Assembly (NCBI GenBank): GCA_002281855.1
Contig: NCHQ01000005.1
Span: forward strand, 186,001-250,000
Reading direction: 5' to 3'
Length of the DNA: 64,000 nt
Source: Rhodospirillales bacterium 24-66-33
GTDB taxonomy: Bacteria > Pseudomonadota > Alphaproteobacteria > Reyranellales > Reyranellaceae
The notes beneath the pieces were generated by a model, which searched no databases, was not told the origin of the DNA, and was given only the letters and a program-made list of their open reading frames with translations. The position numbers and the translations under genes are program-made. Of the stretch, positions 7,608 through 16,350 are shown in pieces (the first letter of the stretch is position 1; the number at the start of each line of letters is the position of its first letter).

Positions 7608-8747
7608 ATGGCAGGCGCTCTCGACGGTCTGGTCGTCCTCGACCTCACGACCCATCTCTCCGGTCCCTTCTGCGGCATGCAGCTCGCCGACATGGGCGCC
7701 GACGTCATCAAGATCGAGAGCCCGCAGGGCGATTCGATGCGCGGCGCGCCGCCCTTCATCGAGGGCGAGTCGGCGCCCTTCATGCTGTGGAACCGCAACA
7801 AGCGCGGCCTCAGGCTCGACCTCAAGAACGAGGACGACCTCAAGGTCTTCTGGGATCTGGTCGACGGCGCCGACGTGGTACTCGAGAATTTCCGGCCCGG
7901 CGTCATGAAACGGCTGGGTCTCGGATGGGAGGCGCTGCACGCGCGCAACAAGCGGCTGGTGCTGGGTTCGATCTCGGGCTTCGGCCAGACCGGTCCCTAT
8001 GCCGGCCGCGGCGGCTTCGACCTGATGATCCAGGCCATGTCGGGCCTGATGTCGGTGACGGGCCCGAAGGACGGCCCACCTTACCGCATTCCGCTCGCCA
8101 TCTCCGACGTGGGTGCGGGCCTCTATCTCACGATCGGCGTGCTGAGCGCGCTGCAGGCGCGGCACAAGTCCGGCGAGGGCCAGTGGGTCGAGACCTCGCT
8201 GCTCGAGGCCACGGTGTCGCTGGGCGTCTACGAGGCCGCCAATTTCTTCGCCAACGGCATCCGGCCGGAGAAGCTCGGCCAGGCGCATCGCGGCTCCTCG
8301 CCCTACCAGGTGTTCCAGACGGAGGACGGCTGGCTGACCATCGGCGGCGCGCAGCAGAATTTCTTTCGCAAGCTGTGCGCCCTGATCGGCCGGCCGGAAC
8401 TGCCCGAGGATCCGCGCTTCAAGGCCAACGCCGATCGGGTGAAGAACAACGAACAGATCGTCGCCATCCTCCAGGCGGAGATCGCCAAGCGCACGACCGA
8501 CGACTGGATGGCGACGCTGGAGAAAGAGGGCATCCCGGCCGGGCCGGTGCTGCATCACGACGAGGTCTTCGCCGATCCGCAGATCCTGGCGCGCGGCATG
8601 GTCGCCGAGGTCGAGCATGCCAAGGCCGGCAAGCAGAGAACGCTGGGCGTGCCGCTCAAGCTATCGGCGACGCCAGGAAGCGTTCGCCGCCCGGCGCCGA
8701 TGCTCGGCCAGCACGATTCGGAGATCCGAGGTGCGAAGCGCCGCTGA
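7608..8747 (+). CDS. CaiB/BaiF (family III) CoA-transferase
   Basis: This 379-residue enzyme moves CoA between carboxylic acids. The N-terminus carries GLVVLDLTTHLSGPFCGMQLADMGADVIKIE, the classic family III start. FRPGVMKRLGLGWEAL and LGSISGFGQTGPYAGRGGFDLMIQAMSGLMS follow in the usual order, and the latter surrounds the region of the catalytic Asp (GGFDL, about 140). GQWVETSLLEATVS and GIPAGPVLHHDEVFADPQ are also family signatures. The start is ATG 7608. The acyl-CoA substrate is unknown. There is no beta-oxidation partner directly beside it, so it may serve carboxylic acids brought in by other loci. Confidence 0.92.
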   Translation: MAGALDGLVVLDLTTHLSGPFCGMQLADMGADVIKIESPQGDSMRGAPPFIEGESAPFMLWNRNKRGLRLDLKNEDDLKVFWDLVDGADVVLENFRPGVMKRLGLGWEALHARNKRLVLGSISGFGQTGPYAGRGGFDLMIQAMSGLMSVTGPKDGPPYRIPLAISDVGAGLYLTIGVLSALQARHKSGEGQWVETSLLEATVSLGVYEAANFFANGIRPEKLGQAHRGSSPYQVFQTEDGWLTIGGAQQNFFRKLCALIGRPELPEDPRFKANADRVKNNEQIVAILQAEIAKRTTDDWMATLEKEGIPAGPVLHHDEVFADPQILARGMVAEVEHAKAGKQRTLGVPLKLSATPGSVRRPAPMLGQHDSEIRGAKRR

Positions 8748-8770
8748 ATGGAGGCCGAGCTTTGCTTGGC

Positions 8771-9130
8771 CTACCAGCGCGAGCGCTGATACTTGTCGGG
8801 GACGCCGTCGCCGTTGCGATCGCGGTCGTAGCGGTCCGGAATACCGTCCCGGTCGCTGTCCCTCGCCCGATGATAGGTCGGCCTCGGCGGAGCCACCGGC
8901 ACCGGCACGTAGCGGGTCTGGGTGATCACCTGCGGCCGGGGTGGCGGCGGTGCGTAGTAGGTCGGGGCCGGCCGGTAGTAGCTCGGCTGGCTGACATAGT
9001 TGTTGGAATAACCGTAGTTCGAGCCGTAGCCGGGGCTGTAGCCATAAGTCGTCGGATAGCCCGACTGTTCAACGCACCCCGCCGTCACCATCACAAGGCT
9101 CGCGGCGGCGAGCCAACTGACGCAGCGCAT
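8771..9130 (-). CDS. Small lipoprotein with acidic DxDxDG repeats, paralogue 1
   Basis: A 119-residue protein. ATG 9130 is chosen because GGAGGGAACAG lies just upstream and it gives the lipoprotein signal MRCVSWLAAASLVMVTAGC, with lipobox TAGC. The mature part is rich in Tyr, Pro and Gly (YGYSPGYGSNYGYSNNY, then YYAPPPPRP). The C-terminus holds two acidic repeats, DSDRDGIPDRYD and DRNGDGVPDKYQ, which look like thrombospondin type-3 Ca2+-binding repeats. The next gene, 9320-9658, has the same plan. Outer-membrane or periplasmic location with Ca2+ binding is inferred; the role is unknown. Confidence 0.8.
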   Translation of the reverse strand: MRCVSWLAAASLVMVTAGCVEQSGYPTTYGYSPGYGSNYGYSNNYVSQPSYYRPAPTYYAPPPPRPQVITQTRYVPVPVAPPRPTYHRARDSDRDGIPDRYDRDRNGDGVPDKYQRSRW

Positions 9131-9264
9131 TCTGTTCCCTCCAGGAGGAACGCCCGATGTCGATGGGGACGTTCCCATGAAAGCAGAGTCGCGAGCGACG
9201 GCGGCGGCGCGTGGACGCAACGGCGTCTTATTGAAGGCCAGCCGTGATCGAGTGGTGACCGGAC

Positions 9265-9299
9265 GCAAAAACGGCTCCCGGATTTCTCCGGGAGCCGTC
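9265..9299 (-). terminator. Rho-independent terminator for the lipoprotein gene at 9320
   Basis: On the minus strand ACGGCTCCCGGA and TCCGGGAGCCGT form a perfect 12-bp stem with a 4-nt loop, followed by TTTTT and GCG. It lies 20 bp after the stop codon of the 9320-9658 gene and separates it from its paralogue. Confidence 0.9.
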
Positions 9300-9319
9300 C
9301 TCGTGACTGCAGCGGGCGA

Positions 9320-9658
9320 CTAGCGCTGGAAAGCGTCCGGGATGTGGTCGCCGTTGGCGTCGACATCGCGCCGGTTGGGAACGCCGTCCCGGTCGTAGTC
9401 GCCGTTGGGACCGCGCGGGTTGGCGGGGCGAGCGGCGTAGGGGCCCCGGTTCGTGTTGTAGGCCGTGTTATTGTAGTAGGTGCCGCTCCGGTTGTAGCCG
9501 GCGTTGTAGGGGTTGGGATTGGCGTTGTAGGCGTTGGTGTAGGCCGGCCGGGTGTTGTAGCCGCCATTGTAGCCGTACGAATTGTCGGGACCCGTCTGGG
9601 TGCACGCCGCGGTCGCGGCCAGCAGGCCCGCCGCCATCACGAACTTCAGCTTGTTCAT
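9320..9658 (-). CDS. Small lipoprotein with acidic DxDxDG repeats, paralogue 2
   Basis: This 112-residue protein starts MNKLKFVMAAGLLAATAAC, a lipoprotein signal with lipobox TAAC. The middle is rich in Tyr, Asn and Gly (YGYNGGYNTRPAYTNAYN) and the end carries NGDYDRDGVPNRRD and DANGDHIPDAFQR, two thrombospondin type-3-like calcium repeats. It resembles the downstream gene at 8771-9130 in layout and composition, so the pair probably arose by duplication. A strong terminator follows. Function unknown; surface or periplasmic location inferred from the lipobox. Confidence 0.82.
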   Translation of the reverse strand: MNKLKFVMAAGLLAATAACTQTGPDNSYGYNGGYNTRPAYTNAYNANPNPYNAGYNRSGTYYNNTAYNTNRGPYAARPANPRGPNGDYDRDGVPNRRDVDANGDHIPDAFQR

Positions 9659-9821
9659 CGCTACCTCCGTTTGGGGTCGAACCGTGTCTCGCGACAGGTG
9701 CTTCTCCCTAGAACGAGGTACGCCGCCCGAAGTGGCATCGGGCGGGCGAAAAGTTGAAGTTTTGTAAAGCTCCTTCGCCCCGCAACCCTCGCGGATGCCG
9801 GGCGTTTTGAGCTCCCCCCGG

Positions 9822-11345
9822 CTAGAGCGCGCCCGGGGCCGGGCCGCGCGCGACCTTGGCGTTGAGCTTGGGCGGATGGGTCACGATCGACTTCAGCGCC
9901 GGCACCGGCTTGTGCAGCTTGGCGATGTTGGGCAGCGGCCGGGCGAGCACCGGGTTGGTCTTGAACGCCTGCTCCATGGCGTGGGCGGCGCCCAGCACTT
10001 CGCCATCGCCGCGGAAGCGGCCGACCACCTGCAGGCCGAACGGCATCTTGTTGCCGTCGACGCCGCAGGGAAGCGAGACCGCCGGGTTCGACGTCAAGGT
10101 GACGAAGTACTTCGTCGCCATCCAGTGGTAGTAGGTGCCCAGCTTCTTGCCATCCATCTCCTCGATGTAGAGCTGCTTCCACGGGAAGGGCGAGAAGCCG
10201 ACGGTCGGGCCAATGACCAGATCGTACTCCTTGTAGATTTCCTGGAAGGCCCGGAAGATCCGCGTCTGCTCGCCATGCGCCCAGGCGAAGTCGGCCAGGC
10301 TGAGCTTCGCGCCGAGCTCGTAGTTGGCGATGATGTTCGGCCCGAGCATCTCGCGATTGTTGGTGTAGGCATCCTGGTAGCGCGACAGGAAGCTCACCGC
10401 GCGGATCACGTCGAAGCAGCGGTCGGCGTCGCCGTAGTCGACGTCCACCTTGTCGAGGCTGCGGAAGAACGGCTTCATCGCCTTGATCTTCTCGCGGAAG
10501 GTCTGGCGGATCGACTTCTCGACCGGCGCGCCGCCGAAATCCTCGGTGTAGGCGACCCGCAGGCTGCCGAGATCGACCGGCCACGGCTCGGCATAGGCTT
10601 CCGGCTCGAGCGGGAAGGAGAGCGGATCGCTGTCATGCTGGCCGACCTGCGTGGCGAACAGCAGGCAGACATCGGCGACGTTGCGGCCCATCGGGCCCAG
10701 CACCGAGATCGGCGTCCAGCCCATGGCGCGCCGTTCGACCGCGACCATGCCGGGCGAGGGGCGGAAACCCACCACGCCGCAGAAGGCCGCCGGGTTGCGC
10801 AGGCTGCCGCCGGTGTCCGAGCCGGTGCAGACCGGCAGCATGTCGGTGGCGAGCGCGGCGGCGGAGCCGCCCGACGAGCCGCCGGCGTTCAGCATCGGGT
10901 TGAAGGGGTTGCCGGTGGCGCCCCAGACCGGGTTGCGGCTGTTCGAGCCGGCGCCGAATTCCGGCACGTTGGTCTTGCCGACGACGATGGCGCCGGCGGC
11001 ACGCACGCGGCCGACCATGACGTTGTCGTAGCCCGGCACATAGTCGCGATAGAGCGGCGAGCCGTAGGTGGTGAGGAGGTCCTTGGTCTCCTCGAGGTCC
11101 TTGATGCCGGTCGGCAAGCCGTGCAGCAGCGGCAGGTCCTCGCCGCGGCGCACCGCGGCCTCGGCCGCCTTGGCTTCCTTGCGCGCGCGGTCGACGCACA
11201 TCGCGGTCACGGCGTTGACGGCGGGGTTCACCTCCTCGATGCGTTCGAGGCAGGCATCGAGCAGCTCGACCGGCGAGATTTCCTTGGTGCCGATGCGGCG
11301 GCGCATCTCCACCGACGACAGGGAGACGAGTTCTTCTTTTGACAT
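9822..11345 (-). CDS. Amidase (amidase-signature family)
   Basis: A 507-residue hydrolase of amides. The Ser-Ser-Lys triad is visible: Lys in LPTGIKDLEET (about 78), the first Ser in the Gly/Ser-rich signature NAGGSSGGSAAALA (about 155) and the nucleophile in GSDTGGSLRNPAAFCG (about 177). The ATG at 11345 is preferred to a GTG one codon upstream because AGAGGAAG precedes it at normal spacing. It follows the amidohydrolase gene by 25 bp on the same strand, so the two form an operon that probably degrades a cyclic or acylated amide in steps. A glutamyl-tRNA amidotransferase subunit is unlikely, since gatB/gatC are absent. Confidence 0.9.
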   Translation of the reverse strand: MSKEELVSLSSVEMRRRIGTKEISPVELLDACLERIEEVNPAVNAVTAMCVDRARKEAKAAEAAVRRGEDLPLLHGLPTGIKDLEETKDLLTTYGSPLYRDYVPGYDNVMVGRVRAAGAIVVGKTNVPEFGAGSNSRNPVWGATGNPFNPMLNAGGSSGGSAAALATDMLPVCTGSDTGGSLRNPAAFCGVVGFRPSPGMVAVERRAMGWTPISVLGPMGRNVADVCLLFATQVGQHDSDPLSFPLEPEAYAEPWPVDLGSLRVAYTEDFGGAPVEKSIRQTFREKIKAMKPFFRSLDKVDVDYGDADRCFDVIRAVSFLSRYQDAYTNNREMLGPNIIANYELGAKLSLADFAWAHGEQTRIFRAFQEIYKEYDLVIGPTVGFSPFPWKQLYIEEMDGKKLGTYYHWMATKYFVTLTSNPAVSLPCGVDGNKMPFGLQVVGRFRGDGEVLGAAHAMEQAFKTNPVLARPLPNIAKLHKPVPALKSIVTHPPKLNAKVARGPAPGAL

Positions 11346-11370
11346 CACTTCCTCTTCTTGGATCTTGTAA

Positions 11371-12612
11371 CTACGGCCGGTGAAGTTCGACGGGGGTGCG
11401 CGTCACGGTGCGGCGACCGCTCTTGTAGGCGGCCAGGACGGGCGCGATGGTCCTGAGGGCCATGACCGCATCGGGGGCATCGAGGACCACGAGGTCTGCC
11501 GGCCCGCCGACGGCGATGCCGTAATCGTCCTTGCGCATCAGCTTTGCGGCCGTCTTGGTCGTCATGTCCCAAAGTGCCTTCACCTCGTCGTCGTTGGCGC
11601 GCTGGGTGACGATCGCATGCATGTTGACCTGGCGCAGCAGCTGGCCGTCGCCGAACGGCGTGAACGGATTGAGGATGTTGTTGGAGGCGACCGAGCAGGT
11701 GACGCCGCGCTCGGTCAGGAAGTTCAGGTCGAGGACGTTGCGCGGCACGTTGTGGTCGGTGTGGCGGCCGCCGAGATAGAGGTCGGTTGCGGTCAGCACG
11801 GTCGCGGCGACGCCGGTGTCGGCCATGCGCCGGGCGACCTTGTCGAGGTCCTTGAACGGCATCGTCGAGAGCTTGCCGACATGCCCGACGGCGACCCGGC
11901 CGCCCCATTTGTATTTCTCGGCGAGATCGCAGACGAGCAGCGTGTCGAGATGCTCGGCCGTGGGGCCGCTGTCGACATGCATGTCGATATCGGCATCGAA
12001 CTCGCGTGCCAGTTCGAAGACGCGATGGATCTGGGCGGCGCTGTCGCTGTCGTAGCTGGGCGCCGCGCCGACGACCCTGGCGCCGTTCTTCAGCGCCTCG
12101 ACCATCAGCTCGTCGGTGCCTGGATTATTGGTCAAGCCCTCCTGCGGCATGACGCAGATCTCGATGTCGATCGCCCACTTGTACTTGTCGACCAGCGCCT
12201 TGACGCCCTCGAAACCGCGCATCCCGATCTTGGGGTCGACCTCGCAATGGGGGCGCATGCGGGTGGCGCCGTGGCCGATGCATTTCTCGATGGTCGCCGA
12301 GGCGCGCTCGATCACGTCCTCGACCGTCATCGTGTGCTTGACCGCCGACACGCGCTCCATGGCGAGGTGCGGCATGCGCTTGGTGTTGTGTTCGCAGCGG
12401 CCGAGGATGCAGGCCTTGTCGAGATGGATATGGGTGTCGACGAAGCCCGAGCAGACGAGACGGCCGTGGCCCTTGTATTCTTCCCGGGCGCTGCCGCCCA
12501 GCTTCGGCGCGATGGCGGCGATGCGGCCCTGGACGACGCCGATGTCGGTGGTCGGTTGATCGGGCGTACTGTCGGCGAGCCGCACATCGCGCAAGACAAG
12601 GTCGAAATCCAT
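11371..12612 (-). CDS. Amidohydrolase of the cytosine-deaminase (CodA) type
   Basis: This 413-residue metal-dependent hydrolase starts with the small N-terminal sandwich (MDFDLVLRDVRLAD). The metal motif is FVDTHIHLDKACIL (HxHLDK, about 68). Later ligands are in MRPHCEVDP, DMHVDSGPT, VAVGHVGKL and TATDLYLGGR. The HxHLDK form and the final D in ATDLY are typical of cytosine deaminase and related ring deaminases or hydrolases, but the substrate may be another cyclic amide. Two ATGs in tandem (12615, 12612) are possible; 12612 gives better spacing to GGAG. It precedes the amidase in one operon and is divergent from a TctC receptor. Confidence 0.85.
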   Translation of the reverse strand: MDFDLVLRDVRLADSTPDQPTTDIGVVQGRIAAIAPKLGGSAREEYKGHGRLVCSGFVDTHIHLDKACILGRCEHNTKRMPHLAMERVSAVKHTMTVEDVIERASATIEKCIGHGATRMRPHCEVDPKIGMRGFEGVKALVDKYKWAIDIEICVMPQEGLTNNPGTDELMVEALKNGARVVGAAPSYDSDSAAQIHRVFELAREFDADIDMHVDSGPTAEHLDTLLVCDLAEKYKWGGRVAVGHVGKLSTMPFKDLDKVARRMADTGVAATVLTATDLYLGGRHTDHNVPRNVLDLNFLTERGVTCSVASNNILNPFTPFGDGQLLRQVNMHAIVTQRANDDEVKALWDMTTKTAAKLMRKDDYGIAVGGPADLVVLDAPDAVMALRTIAPVLAAYKSGRRTVTRTPVELHRP

Positions 12613-12705
12613 CATCACTCCAGTCGCCGGCGGCGGCCGGCACGCATGTTGCACCATGCCGTCGTCCATTAACAGCCCGACGGCCCCGGAGGCTCAGCAA
12701 GAACC

Positions 12706-13689
12706 ATGCTTTCTCGACGTCATCTCCTGATCGCCGGCGCCGCCTCCGCCGCCGCCGCTTCGCCGGGCATCGCCGCGGCGCAGACTGCCGCCTGGCCGAC
12801 CAAGCCCATCCGCTGGATCGTCAACTTCCCGCCCGCGGGCGCCGCCGACATCATGTCACGGGCGCTGGCGGAGTATTTCGGCACGAAGCTCGGCCAACCC
12901 ATCGTCGTCGAGAACAAGCCGGGCGCCGGCGGCATGCTGGGCGCGGACATCGTCGCCAAGGCGCGCGGTGACACCCACATCGTCATGATCTCCAGCGCGG
13001 CGTCGCACGGCATCGGACCCGTTCTCTACAAGGACGTGCCCTACGATCCGCTGGCCGACTTCACGCATATCCATCTGGTCGGCACCTTCCCAAGCGTGCT
13101 GGCGGTGAACGGCACGTCGCCGATCGGCTCGGTGCAGGAACTGATCGAGATGGCGCGCGCCAAGCCGGGCGAGGTGACCTACGGCTCGGGCGGCAACGGC
13201 ACGATGAACCATCTCGTGGGGCAGCTGCTGGCGCTCGCGGCGAAGGCGCAGCTCACGCACATTCCCTATCGCGGCTCGGCGCCGGCCATGAACGACCTGA
13301 TGGGCGGCCAGATCACCGCGCTGATGGAGAGCCTGCCGACGGCGAGCGGCTACTTCGCCTCCAAGCGCATGAAGCCGCTGGCAGTGAGCGAGGATCGACG
13401 CGCGCCGACCCTGCCGGACGTGCCGACCTTTCGCGAGGCGGGATTCCCGGAGGTCGTGGCAACCAACTGGTTCGGCTTCTCGGCACCTGCGGGATTGCCG
13501 CCCGAGATCGTCAAGCGCTGGGAGACGGAGATCGCCGCGGCCCTGCAAAGCGCCCAGATAAAGGAGCGTTTCGACAAGCTGGGCATCCGGCCCGGCACGC
13601 TCGACGCGGCCGGTTACACCGCGCTGATCCGAGCGGAGCTGCCGCGTTGGCGCGAGGTGATCAAGGCGGGAAATATCCGCGCAGACTGA
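12706..13689 (+). CDS. Bug/TctC-type tripartite tricarboxylate receptor 1
   Basis: A 327-residue periplasmic binding protein with signal MLSRRHLLIAGAASAAAASPGIAAAQ. The Bug signatures are present: WPTKPIRWIVNFPPAGAADIMSR near the start, IVVENKPGAGGMLGADIVAK, and HIPYRGSAPAMNDLMGGQI. Bug proteins bind carboxylated or amide compounds and deliver them to TctAB, but no tctA or tctB is in the window, so it is an orphan receptor. It begins the plus-strand operon with thiolase, DUF35 protein and a second receptor, and is divergent from the amidohydrolase. The ligand is probably the compound broken down by this cluster. Confidence 0.93.
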   Translation: MLSRRHLLIAGAASAAAASPGIAAAQTAAWPTKPIRWIVNFPPAGAADIMSRALAEYFGTKLGQPIVVENKPGAGGMLGADIVAKARGDTHIVMISSAASHGIGPVLYKDVPYDPLADFTHIHLVGTFPSVLAVNGTSPIGSVQELIEMARAKPGEVTYGSGGNGTMNHLVGQLLALAAKAQLTHIPYRGSAPAMNDLMGGQITALMESLPTASGYFASKRMKPLAVSEDRRAPTLPDVPTFREAGFPEVVATNWFGFSAPAGLPPEIVKRWETEIAAALQSAQIKERFDKLGIRPGTLDAAGYTALIRAELPRWREVIKAGNIRAD

Positions 13690-13737
13690 TTGCCTCATGC
13701 GCCGCTTCCGGCACAATGCGCGCCGGAGGAAATCAAG

Positions 13738-14898
13738 ATGGTGCATCCGCTTCGCGACAAGGCGGCGGTGAGCGGCATTGGCGAGACCGCGTACACGCGC
13801 GGCACGACCAAGAGCGGGCTCGCGCTGCAGCTCGAGGCCAGTCTCAGGGCACTCGACGATGCCGGGATCGACCCGCGCGACGTCGACGGCGTCATTCCGT
13901 ACTTTCCGGGTGGGGCGATCGCCGAGGACTTCATCGCCAATCTCGGCCTGAAGGATCTCACGCTCTCGGCCTTCATCCCGATGGGCGGCGCCACCTGCGT
14001 CGCCGCCATCCAGATGGCGGCGATGGCGGTGACGACCGGCGTCTGCAAACACGTGCTGATCTCGGTCGGCCGCACGGGATATTCCGGCTCGCGCGTGTCG
14101 ACGCGCCTGCAGCAGTTCCCGGTGTTCGCGCAGGCCGCCGAGTTCGAGGCGCCGATCGGCATGTTCGCGCCGGCCCAGCTCTACGCCCAGGGTGCACGCC
14201 GCCACATGGAGCTCTACGGCACGACGGCGCGCCAATTCGCCGAAGTGGCCGTCGTCACGCGCCAGCACGCGATCCTCAACGGCAACGTCGTGATGAACAA
14301 GCCGCTCACGGTCGAGGATCATCACGCCTCGCGCATGATCTCCGATCCGTTCCGCCTGTTCGACTGCAGCCTGGAGAGCGACGGCGGCGCGGCGGTCATC
14401 ATCAGCGCCACCGAGCGCGCGAAGGACCTCAGGAAGCCGCTGGTCACCATCGCCGGCACGGCCGAAGGGCATCCCGATTCGCCCGCTTCGATCGCGCAGC
14501 GGCCCGACCTGCTGGAGTTCGGCCTGGTGAAATCCGCGCCGCGCGCCTTTGCGATGGCGGGCGTCGGGCCGAAGGACATCGACGTCGCCGAGATCTACGA
14601 CTGCTTCACCTTCACGGTGATCCGCCAGCTCGAGATCCTGGGCTTCTGCAAGACCGGTGAGGGCGGTCCGTTCGTGATGGACGGACGCATCGCGCTGGGC
14701 GGGGAACTTCCGATCAACACCCATGGCGGGCTGCTGAGCCAGGGTCACGTCGTGGGCCTCAACCATGTGATCGAGCTGACGCGCCAGTTGCGCGGCGAGG
14801 CCGGCAAGGCGCAGGTGAAGGATGCCGAGACCGGCCTCGTCACCGGCTATGGCGACATGGGCGACGGTTCGATCGCCATCCTGAGGAGGGCGGCATGA
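13738..14898 (+). CDS. Thiolase-like protein (SCP-x / lipid-transfer thiolase subfamily)
   Basis: This 386-residue protein starts at ATG 13738, preceded by CGGAGGA. The N-terminus MVHPLRDKAAVSGIGETAYTRGT is the SCP-x-type pattern. SDGGAAVIISATERAK, DIDVAEIYDCFTFTVIRQLE and GGELPINTHGGLLSQGHVVGLNHV are conserved in this subfamily; the last holds the active His (NTHGG). The first catalytic Cys of true thiolases is not clear: GGATCVAAI near residue 95 is the likely equivalent. These proteins work with a DUF35 partner, here the overlapping downstream gene. Proposed role: retro-aldol or thiolytic cleavage of an acyl-CoA. Confidence 0.88.
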   Translation: MVHPLRDKAAVSGIGETAYTRGTTKSGLALQLEASLRALDDAGIDPRDVDGVIPYFPGGAIAEDFIANLGLKDLTLSAFIPMGGATCVAAIQMAAMAVTTGVCKHVLISVGRTGYSGSRVSTRLQQFPVFAQAAEFEAPIGMFAPAQLYAQGARRHMELYGTTARQFAEVAVVTRQHAILNGNVVMNKPLTVEDHHASRMISDPFRLFDCSLESDGGAAVIISATERAKDLRKPLVTIAGTAEGHPDSPASIAQRPDLLEFGLVKSAPRAFAMAGVGPKDIDVAEIYDCFTFTVIRQLEILGFCKTGEGGPFVMDGRIALGGELPINTHGGLLSQGHVVGLNHVIELTRQLRGEAGKAQVKDAETGLVTGYGDMGDGSIAILRRAA

Positions 14899-15329
14899 GC
14901 CAGGCTTCCGCGGCGGCTGCTCCGCCGGCCCCCGAACGCCCGCTGCCGACGCCGACCCGCGAGAGCCAGCCCTATTGGGACGGCCTGCGAGAGGGCCGCT
15001 TCCTGCTGCAGTTCTGTTCGTCCTGCGGCAAGGTCCGGCACTATCCGCGGCCGGTCTGCCCGCACTGCTTCTCGATGGAGAGCGAATTCAGGGAGGCGCC
15101 GCTGGGCGGCGGCCTGCACAGCTGGACGGTGTGCCACCATCCGTTCAACTTCTTCTTCAAGGCCTCGGCGCCCTACATCGTGGCGTTGGTCGACATGGAT
15201 GCCGGGGTGCGTGTCAATGCGCAGCTGCACGGCATTCCCGAGGCCGAACTGAAGATCGGCCGGCGTGTGAAGCTCGGCTTCGAGCCGGTCAACGAAGAGG
15301 TGACGCTGCCCGTCTTCGTTGCCGAATAG
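14895..15329 (+). CDS. DUF35 zinc-ribbon / OB-fold acyl-CoA partner protein
   Basis: A 144-residue protein whose ATG overlaps the thiolase stop by 4 bp (ATGA), which points to translational coupling. The zinc ribbon is seen as LQFCSSCGKVRHYPRPVCPHCFS (two CxxC pairs), followed by an OB-fold with LHSWTVCHHPFN, PYIVALVDMDAGVRVNAQLHG and RRVKLGFEPV. DUF35 proteins pair with SCP-x-like thiolases or hydratases and bind the CoA part of substrates. GGAGGG precedes the ATG. The pair is firm; which acyl-CoA it acts on is unknown. Confidence 0.92.
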   Translation: MSQASAAAAPPAPERPLPTPTRESQPYWDGLREGRFLLQFCSSCGKVRHYPRPVCPHCFSMESEFREAPLGGGLHSWTVCHHPFNFFFKASAPYIVALVDMDAGVRVNAQLHGIPEAELKIGRRVKLGFEPVNEEVTLPVFVAE

Positions 15330-15359
15330 ATAAGACAGAGAAATCCTGGGAGGAAGAAA

Positions 15360-16331
15360 ATGAAGCGTTCCGTACTCGTGGCGTCGGCATTGGCCGCGCT
15401 GCTGCTGCCGTTTGCCGTCTCGGCGCAAACCGATTGGCCAACCAAGCCGGTCTCGCTGGTCGTGCCCTATCCACCGGGCGGCGTGAACGACGCCGTGGCC
15501 CGCGTCTATGCCGAGAAGCTCTCGGCGGAACTCGGCAAGCCGTTCATCGTCGACAACCGCGCCGGTGCGGCCACCACCGTGGCCTCCAACTTCGTCGCCA
15601 AGGCCGCACCCGACGGCTACACGATCTATGCCGCCGGCACGTCGCTGATCATCAACCCGACGCTCACCGGCCAGGTCCAGTACGACCCCAACAAGAGCTT
15701 CGAGCTCGTGTCGCTGATGTCGTTCACGCCCTTCATCCTGCACGTGAATTCGGAGTTCCCAGCCAAGAACATGGCCGAGCTGATCGCCTACGTGAAAGCC
15801 AACCCCGGCAAGTTCAACATCGCGAGCTCGGGCATTGGTGCCACCAACCATCTGGCGGCCGAACTGCTGAAGGCGCAGGCCGGGCTCAACATCACGCACG
15901 TTCCCTACAAGGGCGGCGCGCAGGCCGGGCAGGACGTGGCCTCGGGCCAGGCGCAGATGATGTTCTCGGCCGCGCTCGAGGCCAAGCCGGTGCTGGCGAC
16001 GGGCCGCACCCGGGCCATCGCCATCTCGAGCCTCAAGCGGTCGCCGGCCTTCCCCGACGTCCCGACCGTGGTCGAGGCGGCGGGCCTGCCCGATTTCGAG
16101 GCGGTGTTCTGGCAGGGAATGGTGGTGCCGGCCGGCATGCCCAAGGCGATCGTCGACAAGCTGCAGAAAGCGATCGCCAAGATCGCCGCCGAGCCCGCGA
16201 TGATCGAGCGCTTCAAGCCGCAGGGCGTGGAAATCCGCGCCTCGACACCGGCCGAGTTCAAGACCTTCCTCGACAAGGAAGAGAAGCGCTGGACGAAGCT
16301 GATCAAGGACCAGAACATCAAGCCGGAGTAG
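15360..16331 (+). CDS. Bug/TctC-type tripartite tricarboxylate receptor 2
   Basis: A 323-residue periplasmic solute-binding protein with signal MKRSVLVASALAALLLPFAVSAQ. Typical Bug motifs: DWPTKPVSLVVPYPPGGVNDAVAR, FIVDNRAGAATTVASNFVAKAAPDGYT and HVPYKGGAQAGQDVASGQAQMM. A good ribosome site (GGGAGGAAG) lies just before the ATG. It closes the plus-strand operon, 30 bp after the DUF35 gene, so this operon has two different receptors flanking an acyl-CoA-cleaving pair. No TctAB membrane subunits are nearby. Paralogue of the genes at 12706 and 42472. Confidence 0.93.
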   Translation: MKRSVLVASALAALLLPFAVSAQTDWPTKPVSLVVPYPPGGVNDAVARVYAEKLSAELGKPFIVDNRAGAATTVASNFVAKAAPDGYTIYAAGTSLIINPTLTGQVQYDPNKSFELVSLMSFTPFILHVNSEFPAKNMAELIAYVKANPGKFNIASSGIGATNHLAAELLKAQAGLNITHVPYKGGAQAGQDVASGQAQMMFSAALEAKPVLATGRTRAIAISSLKRSPAFPDVPTVVEAAGLPDFEAVFWQGMVVPAGMPKAIVDKLQKAIAKIAAEPAMIERFKPQGVEIRASTPAEFKTFLDKEEKRWTKLIKDQNIKPE

Positions 16332-16350
16332 CGTGCCGGCTCCACTTAAG

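Noticed and set aside
9822..11345. Read as GatA of the glutamyl-tRNA amidotransferase
   Set aside because: gatB and gatC are absent, and it is in an operon with a CodA-type amidohydrolase, so a catabolic amidase is more likely.
12856..14766. A 636-residue minus-strand frame opposite a receptor and thiolase gene
   Set aside because: Shadow of the well-supported TctC and thiolase genes; composition (Arg/Ala/His-rich) is typical of antisense frames in G+C-rich DNA.
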